Below, one piece after another: positions 6,061 through 12,502 of a stretch of 13,673 nucleotides of DNA (its first letter is position 1; each line of letters starts with the position of its first letter). The notes under the pieces are model-generated. The model saw nothing but the letters and a program-made list of their open reading frames with translations, made no database searches and was not told the DNA's origin. Position numbers and translations under genes: made by a program. The stretch is taken from NCBI GenBank assembly GCA_035315685.1, contig DATFXR010000788.1, positions 1-13,673 of the forward strand. The letters are read 5' to 3'. This stretch comes from QHWK01 sp035315685. Its GTDB lineage: Bacteria; Acidobacteriota; Vicinamibacteria; Vicinamibacterales; CAVVIG01.

Positions 6061-8499
6061 ATGTCCCTCCTTCAGGACCTGAAATTCGCCGTCCGTCTCA
6101 TGGTGAAGGAGCGCTGGTTCACGGCGGTGGCCGTTGTCGCGCTGGCGCTGGGCATCGGGGCCAACGCGACGGTGTTCACATTCGTGAACGCCGTGCTCAT
6201 CCGCGGGCTGCCGTTCGACGATCCGGACCGGATCATGTCGATCGCGGAGCGCGACATGGCGCGCGGCCGGGACCTCGCGGTCTCCTATCCGAACTTCCGC
6301 GACTGGCGAGAGGCCCAGCGCAGCTTCGTCGACCTGGCCGCGTTCAACGGCACGACGCTGAACGTCAGTGACGAAGGCCGGGCGCCGGAACGCTATTCAG
6401 GCCCGTACATCTCGGCGAATGCCTTCAAGCTACTTGGCCAGCGGCCGGCGCTCGGCAGGGACTTCGTGGCCGACGACGACACACCCGGCGCGCCGGCAGT
6501 CGCGATCCTCGGCAACGGGATCTGGAAGAGCCGCTACGGCGCCGACCGGGCGGTCCTCGGCCGGACCATCCGCATCAACGACGTCCCGACGACGGTGGTC
6601 GGCGTCATGCCCGAAGGATTGAAATTTCCATTTAGCGCCGACCTGTGGGTCCCGCTGGCGTCGATGCCGGCATTGCCAACGCTGAAGCGGGAACAGCATT
6701 TCTCGCTGCAGGCGTTCGGACGACTGAAGCCCGGCGTCACGCGGCAGCAGGCGCAGACCGAGCTTGGCGCGATCGCCACACGTCTCGCGCACGATTTCCC
6801 GGCCGAGAACAAGGACATCAGCGTCACCGTGATGACCTTCAACGAGCGATTCAACGGCGGCCAGATCCGGTTGGTCTTTCTGGCGCTGATGGGCGCGGTC
6901 GCCTTCGTGCTGCTGATCGCGTGCGCAAACGTCGCGAACCTCCTGCTGGCACGATCGGCGCAGCGCGCGCGAGAGATCGGCGTGCGTGTGTCGCTCGGCG
7001 CGACGCGGTGGCGCGTCGTGCGGCAGTTGCTGGTCGAAAGCCTCCTGCTCGCCCTCGTCAGCGGCCTGCTCGGTCTCGCGCTGGCCTTTGGCGGGACCCG
7101 CTGGTTCGACGCGATGACGCAGGACGTCGGCAAGCCGTACTGGATTCAGTTCACGATGGACGGCCGCGTCTTCGCATTCTTCGCCGCCGTCTGCCTCGCC
7201 ACGGGGATCGTGTTCGGCCTCGCTCCGGCGCTGCACATTTCGCGCACGGACATCAACGAAGTGCTCAAGGACTCGGGCGGGCGTTCGGGCTCCGGCGGCC
7301 TGCGCGCGCGCCGCTGGACCAGCGCGTTGATTGTCGTCGAGGTCGCGCTGACGCTGGCCCTCCTCGCCGGCGCCGGGTTCATGATCCGCAGCTTTCTCAC
7401 GCTGTATCGGCTCGACCTCGGCGTCGAGACAGCACATCTGCTGACGATGAATCTCGTCCTCCCGGAGCGCAAGTATCCGACGCCGGAACAGCGCGCGGCG
7501 TTCTACCAGCGCCTGGACGAGCGGCTGGGAGCGATCCGCTCGATTCGCTCGGGCACGATCGCGACCAATGCGCCGCTGTCCGGCGGGCAGTCGCTGCGGC
7601 TCGCGATCGAAGGCCGTCCACAGGCCTCCGGCGAACAGCCGCCGCGCGTCACGCGGGTCGCGATCGGTCCGCGATACTTCGACACGATGGGCCTGCAGCT
7701 GGCGCGCGGGCGCCGGTTCGCCGACTCCGACGGCACGACCGGACACGAAGCTGGGATCGTCAATCAGCGGTTCGTGTCGATGTACTTCGCCAACGAGGAT
7801 CCAATCGGAAGGCGGATCAGGATCACCGCCGATCAATCGTCGGGCCCCGAGCCGGCGTGGATCACCATCGTCGGCGTGTCGCCATCGGTGCGGCAACTGG
7901 CGATGCAGGATCCCGATCCCGATCCGGTCGTCTACGTACCGTACCGAGCGAATACCGGCGCGTTCATGATGCTTCTTGTCCGCACCGCCGGCGAGCCGGC
8001 CGCGATGACGCCGACGATTCGCGAAGAAGTGCGCGCCCTCGATGCGGACCTGCCGCTGTTCGGGATCCGCACGATGGACGAAGGACTGGCGCAGCAACGC
8101 TGGCCGTTTCGCGTCTTCGGCACGATGTTCACGATGTTCGCCGTGATCGCGCTGGCGCTGTCCGCGGTCGGCCTCTACGCCATCACTGCGTATTCGGTGA
8201 CGCAGCGAACGCAGGAAATCGGTGTCCGCATGGCGCTCGGCGCCCAGGCGCCACAGGTGTGGTGGCTCGTGGTGCGGCGATCGTTCGTGCAGCTTGCGAT
8301 CGGTCTGCTCCTCGGAATGGCCGGCGCCCTCGGCGTGGGACGACTGCTGCGATCGCTGCTCGTGCAGACGAGCCCCAACGATCCGGCGACGCTGTCGTCG
8401 ATTGGGCTGCTCTTCGTCGCCGTCTCACTCGCCGCCTGTTTCTGGCCGGCGCGGCGCGCCACCCGTCTCGATCCGGTTCACGCACTCAGATACGAATGA
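6061..8499 (+). CDS. ADOP-type ABC transporter permease (MacB/FtsX-like, duplicated)
   Basis: 812 residues from the ATG at 6061. This start is chosen because MSLLQDLKFAVRLMVK is the standard N-terminus of the family; an in-frame ATG at 5983 would overlap the divergent gene's start. Two MacB-FtsX halves are fused. Half one has an N-terminal helix (about 20-47), a periplasmic domain to about 265 and three helices with the coupling motif REIGVRVSLGATRW. Half two has a helix at about 417-440, a second periplasmic domain, and C-terminal helices with QEIGVRMALGAQAP and a final PVHALRYE. The length of about 800 residues is normal for the family. No nucleotide-binding subunit or MacA-like adaptor is present in the window, consistent with the orphan name, so it must borrow an ATPase or work in another way. 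Related MacB systems use ATP hydrolysis to drive mechanotransmission for efflux or lipoprotein export; the substrate here is unknown. Confidence 0.95.
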   Translation: MSLLQDLKFAVRLMVKERWFTAVAVVALALGIGANATVFTFVNAVLIRGLPFDDPDRIMSIAERDMARGRDLAVSYPNFRDWREAQRSFVDLAAFNGTTLNVSDEGRAPERYSGPYISANAFKLLGQRPALGRDFVADDDTPGAPAVAILGNGIWKSRYGADRAVLGRTIRINDVPTTVVGVMPEGLKFPFSADLWVPLASMPALPTLKREQHFSLQAFGRLKPGVTRQQAQTELGAIATRLAHDFPAENKDISVTVMTFNERFNGGQIRLVFLALMGAVAFVLLIACANVANLLLARSAQRAREIGVRVSLGATRWRVVRQLLVESLLLALVSGLLGLALAFGGTRWFDAMTQDVGKPYWIQFTMDGRVFAFFAAVCLATGIVFGLAPALHISRTDINEVLKDSGGRSGSGGLRARRWTSALIVVEVALTLALLAGAGFMIRSFLTLYRLDLGVETAHLLTMNLVLPERKYPTPEQRAAFYQRLDERLGAIRSIRSGTIATNAPLSGGQSLRLAIEGRPQASGEQPPRVTRVAIGPRYFDTMGLQLARGRRFADSDGTTGHEAGIVNQRFVSMYFANEDPIGRRIRITADQSSGPEPAWITIVGVSPSVRQLAMQDPDPDPVVYVPYRANTGAFMMLLVRTAGEPAAMTPTIREEVRALDADLPLFGIRTMDEGLAQQRWPFRVFGTMFTMFAVIALALSAVGLYAITAYSVTQRTQEIGVRMALGAQAPQVWWLVVRRSFVQLAIGLLLGMAGALGVGRLLRSLLVQTSPNDPATLSSIGLLFVAVSLAACFWPARRATRLDPVHALRYE

Positions 8500-8729
8500 A
8501 CCGGTGACGCTCGGGCTGAAGCGTTCGACTACGCTCGAGGTTAGGGCACGCTGTGCTCGTCGGCGAACCTCGACGCACGGGCTCTGAAGCTCACGCCGTA
8601 TTCTTGCGGCCGACCTGCGAGACAAATTCGTGCGGCGTCGTTGCCTGCGCGGGCCGAACGGCAGAGCGGCTCGCCGTCGGGCGGCCGTTTTCTTGCATCT
8701 GATTCCCGCGAATAGAGCGGCGACCGCGA
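8500..8729. other. Intergenic region with imperfect direct repeat and nested hairpins
   Basis: No credible gene lies here. Two related segments, GACGCTCGGGCTGAAGC (8506-8522) and GACGCACGGGCTCTGAAGC (8572-8590), form an imperfect direct repeat. Between them TCGAGGTT (8535-8542) and AACCTCGA (8566-8573) are a perfect 8-base inverted repeat, enclosing a smaller GCAC-gct-GTGC hairpin. No T-run follows, so this is not a clear terminator for the permease. It looks like a decayed dispersed element, which is inference. The remaining bases to 8729 should hold the promoter of the next gene, but no convincing -35/-10 pair was seen. Confidence 0.4.
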
Positions 8730-9284
8730 ATGGCTGAGACTCTGCTCGAATTTCGGAAACCAGTGCTCGCGCCCGACGGATCAGTCTACGAAGCGCGCGC
8801 CTGCGGCGGGCCGATGAATGGTGGCGGCGTCATGTGGGAAGGCTGGATTGAGTTCGTTCCGATCGGCGGCGGAACGCCGCTTCGATCCGGCCGCGAGACG
8901 ACACAACCGAATCGTGCGGATGCCGAGTACTGGGCGACGGGGCTGACGCCGGTATATCTGGAGGGCGCGTTTCTCCGTGCGCTCGACGCCCCCGTCCCGG
9001 TGACGAAGCCGCGGCAGCCATCCGTGCTTCGAGACCCGGCAGGGCGGAGCACGCGGAGCGAGCGGCCTCTCCAGCGCGTGTTCGATCCTTTTTCGGCTTA
9101 CGAGAAAGGCGAAGCGCTGCTGCGGGCGCAGCTTGGCGCACTGTCGGCGTGGCATCTCGTCAACATCGTCACGGCGTACGAACTGAGCGAAGAGCGGGCC
9201 TCGGCGTTGAACCGGCGGTCAGCGACGGAATTGATCGACATCATCGTGCGCGGCGTTCGCTTCGAGAGCGCGATACCGAAGTGA
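8730..9284 (+). CDS. Conserved hypothetical protein
   Basis: 184 residues, soluble, with no signal peptide or membrane helix. The N-terminal half (about 1-85) contains LEFRKPVLAPDGSVYEARACG, a Gly/Met-rich turn, MWEGWIEFVPIGGG (35-48), RETTQPNRADAEYWATGLTP (55-74) and VYLEGAFLRAL (75-85). From memory this reads as a widespread uncharacterised bacterial family; no function is known to me. A variable linker of about 35 residues precedes a helical C-terminal part (about 122-178: YEKGEALLRAQLGALSAWHL, YELSEERASALNRRSATELI). That part looks like a separate small domain and may be a fusion to the conserved N-terminal module. ATG is chosen because MAETLLEF fits the usual start of the family; the Shine-Dalgarno is weak. 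It converges on the DinB-family gene with 14 bases between the stops. Confidence 0.8.
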   Translation: MAETLLEFRKPVLAPDGSVYEARACGGPMNGGGVMWEGWIEFVPIGGGTPLRSGRETTQPNRADAEYWATGLTPVYLEGAFLRALDAPVPVTKPRQPSVLRDPAGRSTRSERPLQRVFDPFSAYEKGEALLRAQLGALSAWHLVNIVTAYELSEERASALNRRSATELIDIIVRGVRFESAIPK

Positions 9285-9298
9285 CGCGGCCGTGACGG

Positions 9299-9793
9299 CT
9301 ACGCCGTCCACGCCGGCGGGGGACGGCCCTTCCAGTACCAGACGATCAAATCGACGGCCGGCGGTTCCGCTCCGAGCTCGCGCAGACGCACGGCATTCTG
9401 GCCGCGATGCCAGTGGCTGTGCATCGCGCACTGAGTCAGCGCACGCTCCCGCGTCAACGACAACGATGGCTCCTTGAACCACGGGACCTCGATCGTCTCC
9501 TCCAGACGATCAGGAGTGAGTGCGTCGAGAAAGCGCGCGACTTCCTCGTGATACTCGCGCGTCGCTGCCTTGAGATCGGCGAGTGTGGCGTAGTCCTCGG
9601 CTTTGGTCATCGCGAACGGCGACTGGCGATCGCCGACCATCCAACGGAACGCCCGCTGCACGAGGTTGATGTGATGCAGCCGCGTGCGAAGCGCATGATC
9701 GCCCGCCGCGGGCAGATGCGCTTCGATCGCGCGCCAGTGCTCGGCGTCCGCCCAGTGCTGATGGTCGTAGAGCTCCCGCAGCAGTGAAGCCAT
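9299..9793 (-). CDS. DinB-family protein (four-helix bundle metal-dependent hydrolase fold)
   Basis: 164 residues from ATG at 9793. An open frame continues 100 codons upstream but has no family character, and MASLLRELYDHQHWADAEHW is a typical DinB-like first helix. The expected metal-binding histidines are visible: H41 in LHHINLVQRAFRW (helix 2) and H125/H129 in AMHSHWHRGQNAVRLRELG (helix 3), the HxxxHRGQ signature of the family. The C-terminus (DLIVWYWKGRP) is also characteristic. The superfamily includes DNA-damage-inducible DinB of Bacillus (unrelated to DNA polymerase IV) and bacillithiol or mycothiol S-transferases. Which reaction this member catalyses cannot be read from the sequence; thiol transfer or a hydrolytic detoxification role is plausible. 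It is cytoplasmic. The gene is divergent from the small membrane protein at 9863 and probably monocistronic. Confidence 0.92.
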   Translation of the reverse strand: MASLLRELYDHQHWADAEHWRAIEAHLPAAGDHALRTRLHHINLVQRAFRWMVGDRQSPFAMTKAEDYATLADLKAATREYHEEVARFLDALTPDRLEETIEVPWFKEPSLSLTRERALTQCAMHSHWHRGQNAVRLRELGAEPPAVDLIVWYWKGRPPPAWTA

Positions 9794-9862
9794 CCCGGCA
9801 TTATCGCTCCGACGCGTCGCTGACGAACCCGACCGCGTCGCCGTTCGTCCTATTTCAGAGCG

Positions 9863-10447
9863 ATGTGCGCTCGCATCCCGGCGCTCGACATCCGGCGGAT
9901 GACAGGCCGCGAGCGGCGCGAGCGTCTGATTCGCGCGTTGATTGCCGGCGCCGCAGCGGGTGGAGCCGGGTTCAGCGGCTTCGTCACCGTCCATTCGTTT
10001 CTCATCGCACCGATCTGGGGCCGCAGCGTCCAGGGCATTCAGTCCGCGCTGCTCGCCGGCATCGCCCTCGCCTGGGCGTTCGAGGCGCACCATGGCAACG
10101 AGATCGTCAGACCGCTATCCGATGGCGCGCGCTTCGGCGCGATCATCTTCGCTACGCTCGTGCCTGCCACGGTGTTCGCGAATGCGATGCGGTTCGCCGG
10201 TCTTCATCCGAACGACTGGCCGGGACTCGTGATGCCGACGGCGATCGCGGCGGCGGCGGGAGCGGTGGCAGGATGGCGGCTGACTGGGCACGTTCGGGAA
10301 ACCGCCGTCGCAACGATCGCGCTCACCGTCGCGATGGCCGGGCAGATCCCGGTCGTCAACAGCCCGCGCGCTGCGTGGCTGTTCGTCGCGTTTCTTCCTC
10401 TTTGCATCGCCGGCGGAATCACGCTCGCGATCAGCCGCCAGTGCTAA
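9863..10447 (+). CDS. Small multi-pass membrane protein of unknown function
   Basis: 194 residues from ATG at 9863; the ATG at 9899 (MTGRERRERLIRAL) is an equally likely start and leaves 182. About six hydrophobic segments are visible, near residues 23-49, 59-75, 89-108, 122-139, 146-164 and 171-190, with a basic cytoplasmic N-terminus (RRMTGRERRERLIR). Several segments are Gly/Ala-rich (LIAGAAAGGAGFSGF, IAAAAGAVAGW). I do not recognise a family, and no catalytic motif stands out apart from a few polar residues around HH (76-77) and HPNDWPG (115-121). Neither start has a strong Shine-Dalgarno. It lies between a divergent DinB gene and, 133 bases downstream on the same strand, the Cys4 pair; a hairpin in that gap suggests separate transcription. 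Confidence 0.72.
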   Translation: MCARIPALDIRRMTGRERRERLIRALIAGAAAGGAGFSGFVTVHSFLIAPIWGRSVQGIQSALLAGIALAWAFEAHHGNEIVRPLSDGARFGAIIFATLVPATVFANAMRFAGLHPNDWPGLVMPTAIAAAAGAVAGWRLTGHVRETAVATIALTVAMAGQIPVVNSPRAAWLFVAFLPLCIAGGITLAISRQC

Positions 10448-10464
10448 GCGACGACCGACTGATC

Positions 10465-10517
10465 GCGGAATGCTCAATCACACCGATCCTCAAGGTTGCA
10501 GCTACTGCAGCATTCCG
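10465..10517. repeat. Inverted repeat / hairpin upstream of the Cys4 gene cluster
   Basis: CGGAATGCT (10466-10474) and AGCATTCCG (10509-10517) are a perfect 9-base inverted repeat with a 34-base loop. Inside the loop TGCAG-CTA-CTGCA (10497-10509) is a second perfect stem that shares one base with the outer arm, so the two could be alternative structures. It could end transcription of the upstream membrane-protein gene or act as an operator before the Cys4 genes. There is no T-run, so a simple intrinsic terminator is unlikely. Confidence 0.4.
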
Positions 10518-10580
10518 ACGTGGCTTTCGCGGAATTCCTCGTATTTCTGACTGGCCTGTGCGTTGCACCAGCGCGGGGCC

Positions 10581-11381
10581 ATGGACTCACACGACTTCGA
10601 TCGGATGATCGCGCGCGCTCGCGATCCACGGCTCATTCCCGGCATCTACAACTACTGCGACGGACGCTGCCCGCGATGCGCATTCACCGGGCGCTGCCTG
10701 GTTTTTCTCGAGAACGTCGGCGACAGCGCCGAACACCGTGCCGCCGACGCCACCGGCGACGACGTGGAGGTGTCGCTCGAAAGAACGATCGCGATGCTCA
10801 CGGAGATCGCGCGGCGCGAAGGCGTCGACCTGAGTGCGCTCGCCAGCGAGCCGGATCCCGATCGAGCGCGGATCACGCTCGAGCACGAGCGCGATCCGCT
10901 CGTCGTCCAGGCGCGCGACTACAGCACGATTGCGTGGCGCGTCAGCCGTGCACTCGCGCCTCTGCTCAGGGTCCGTGGAGACGACTCGACGATCGACGCC
11001 GTTCAGACGATCGAGTGGTTCTCGTCGCGAATCGCCGCGAAATTGTATCGAGCGGTCTGCGGAGTCGCGGACGCGTGGCAAGCCGATGCCGATGTCCAGA
11101 CCGACTACGACGGTTCGGCGAAGGCGGCGTTGATCGCCATCCGGGAGTCGCGCGCCGCATGGGCCACGTTGATGGAAGCCGGCAGGGCCGCCGCCGACGG
11201 CGTCCCCGCTCGCGCGGCGCAGGCGCTCGACGAGCTCGACGCGGCGGTGCGTGAGCGGTTTCCGCGCGCCGAGGCGTTCGTCAGGCCCGGCTTCGACGAA
11301 CCGGCCGTCGCGGCGGGAGCGCCGGCCACGCTTCCTCCCTGGGCGCGGCGGCCGATGCCATCCGACGGAGGCGAGCAGTGA
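10581..11381 (+). CDS. Uncharacterised four-cysteine protein, paralogue 1
   Basis: 266 residues from ATG at 10581; a TTG at 10563 in the same frame is a less likely start. Near the N-terminus RDPRLIPGIYNYCD leads into C26-X3-C30-X2-C33-X5-C39 (CDGRCPRCAFTGRC), which could ligate zinc or an iron-sulfur cluster. The rest looks mostly alpha-helical and soluble. Conserved landmarks shared with the downstream paralogue are TIEWFSSRIAAKLYRAV, GSAKAALIAIRESRAAW and FPRAEAFVRPGFDEPA. From memory, the YCDxWCxxCxFTxRC signature occurs in hypothetical proteins of other bacteria including Bacteroidota, but I know no function. The CX3CX2C spacing resembles radical SAM enzymes; no AdoMet-binding barrel motifs follow, so that assignment is not made. 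The stop overlaps the next gene's GTG start by 4 bases (GTGA), with a strong GGAGG six bases before that GTG, so the two genes are co-translated. Confidence 0.85.
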   Translation: MDSHDFDRMIARARDPRLIPGIYNYCDGRCPRCAFTGRCLVFLENVGDSAEHRAADATGDDVEVSLERTIAMLTEIARREGVDLSALASEPDPDRARITLEHERDPLVVQARDYSTIAWRVSRALAPLLRVRGDDSTIDAVQTIEWFSSRIAAKLYRAVCGVADAWQADADVQTDYDGSAKAALIAIRESRAAWATLMEAGRAAADGVPARAAQALDELDAAVRERFPRAEAFVRPGFDEPAVAAGAPATLPPWARRPMPSDGGEQ

Positions 11382-12096
11382 ACGCGCAGTTTCTCGCCAT
11401 CGCGCGCGACCCGCAGATCATTCCCGGCGTCCATCACTACTGTGACGAGTGGTGCGACTACTGTGCCGTCACGGCGCGCTGCCTCGAGTATCGCTGCACC
11501 GAGCAGATGCGAACGGACCGGGGGCTTCGACGCTCCGACCCGACGTTTGCGACGATGGACGAGGCGGTTTCGTTCACGCGTGAGGTATCGGCGGTAGAAG
11601 GCCTCCGCACCGACGAGCTCGACGCGCTGCTCGCACATCCGCCCGGGCAGTCCGGCGTTCACACGAGCGATCCGCTTGCGGAACTCGCGTGGGAGTACGC
11701 CGAGCGCGTCACCATGCTGATGGGACCGGTCGCGCTGCAATGGGCGATGGAATCGCGCACGCCGTGGCGCGGCGTCCAACACCGGCCGAGACCGTGCTGT
11801 GGTACCACCTGCGCATCTACATGAAGGTCTTCCGCGCGCTGGTTGCGCGCGAAACGCACGCCGGAGGTCCACGTTCAGACGAGGCGCGCGGCTGCGGAAA
11901 GCTGGCGCTCGTCTCAATCGAACGATCTCTCGACGCCCTCGCGAGGCTGCCCGACGCGTTCGCGCCAGGCGATCAGCACGAGCTGCAGGACCTGCTCCGG
12001 CGCCTGCGCGACGGACTGGAATCGAGAATCCCAGATGCACGGGCGTTCGTACGCGTCGGGATCGACGAGCCTGCCGCACGCGCGGGACCGATATAA
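11378..12096 (+). pseudogene. Uncharacterised four-cysteine protein, paralogue 2 (frameshifted)
   Basis: Starts at GTG 11378, directed by GGAGG at 11367-11371. The N-terminal frame repeats the paralogue-1 motif: ARDPQIIPGVHHYCD, then C22-X3-C26-X2-C29-X5-C35 (CDEWCDYCAVTARC). In this frame the similarity stops after WAMESRTPWRGVQH, and the frame runs to an early stop at 11822-11824. Similarity resumes in the next frame from PAETVLWYHLRIYMKVFRAL (about 11782) to the stop at 12094-12096, including CGKLALVSIERS and IPDARAFVRVGIDEPAA. Adding a single C to the CC at 11782-11783 joins the frames as QH-PAET and gives a continuous 239-residue protein that aligns with paralogue 1. The break may be a real inactivating deletion or a base-call error. 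A truncated 148-residue product would keep the Cys4 motif. The repaired stop is 7 bases before the TfoX start. Confidence 0.8.
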
Positions 12097-12103
12097 TCGC
12101 GAG

Positions 12104-12502
12104 GTGCGCAAGAAACACGGGCCCAAGAAACACGGTCGTGGCACGAAGACGCGCAAGCCTGCGCGCTCGCTGCGCTCGCTTGCGGTCACCGACGGGTTCC
12201 GCTCGTTCGTCCTCGATCAGCTCGCGGAGGTCGGCGACGTGAGCGCACGCTCGATGTTCGGCGGCGTGGGGCTCTACGCCAGCGGCGTGTTCTTCGGAAT
12301 CATCGCCCGCGACAGGCTCTACCTGAGAGTCGGAGACACGAACCGCGCCGACTACGAGCGCGCGAAGATGAACCCGTTCAAGCCATATCCCGGCCGGTCG
12401 AGCTCGATGAGGTACTACGCCGTCCCGACCGACGTTCTGGAAAGCGCGCCGGCGCTCGGCACATGGGCGCGCAAGGCGCTCGCTGTCGCGAGCGCCGGTT
12501 AG
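12104..12502 (+). CDS. TfoX/Sxy N-terminal domain protein
   Basis: 132 residues from GTG at 12104. The TfoX_N domain covers about 28-128 and is easily recognised: SARSMFGGVGLYASGVFFGI (48-67), ARDRLYLRVGDTNRADYE (68-85), MNPFKPYP (89-96), SMRYYAVPTDVLES (101-114) and a C-terminal WARKALAVA. In gammaproteobacteria Sxy/TfoX stimulates CRP-S competence promoters. Stand-alone TfoX_N proteins like this, without the C-terminal domain, have no settled role. The N-terminal 22 residues are strongly basic and contain a tandem KKHGPKKHG (DNA repeat AAGAAACACGG twice), an unusual tail that could bind nucleic acid. No later in-frame start keeps the domain intact. It is 7 bases after the frameshifted Cys4 gene, so it is probably in the same operon, and it overlaps the convergent TPR gene by 4 bases at the stops. 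Confidence 0.9.
   Translation: MRKKHGPKKHGRGTKTRKPARSLRSLAVTDGFRSFVLDQLAEVGDVSARSMFGGVGLYASGVFFGIIARDRLYLRVGDTNRADYERAKMNPFKPYPGRSSSMRYYAVPTDVLESAPALGTWARKALAVASAG

Noticed and set aside
7909..7927. Short tandem repeat of ATCCCG in the permease
   Set aside because: It encodes DPDPDP within the normal protein and is too short to suggest a functional repeat.
6430..8097. A 555-codon minus-strand frame opposite the ADOP permease
   Set aside because: Composition is Arg/His/Asp-rich and motif-free, while the plus-strand permease is unambiguous.
6645..8507. A 620-codon plus-strand frame overlapping the permease
   Set aside because: It is the permease sequence read in another frame; Arg-rich with no membrane segments or motifs.
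9794..10093. N-terminal 100-codon extension of the DinB-family protein
   Set aside because: It lies antisense to the small membrane-protein gene and has no similarity to the DinB fold, while MASLLRELYDHQHW is a normal DinB start.
10656..10697. Radical SAM assignment for the Cys4 proteins from CX3CX2C
   Set aside because: The spacing matches, but a fourth Cys follows after five residues and no GGE-like or other AdoMet-binding segments are present; the proteins look helical and lack a barrel.
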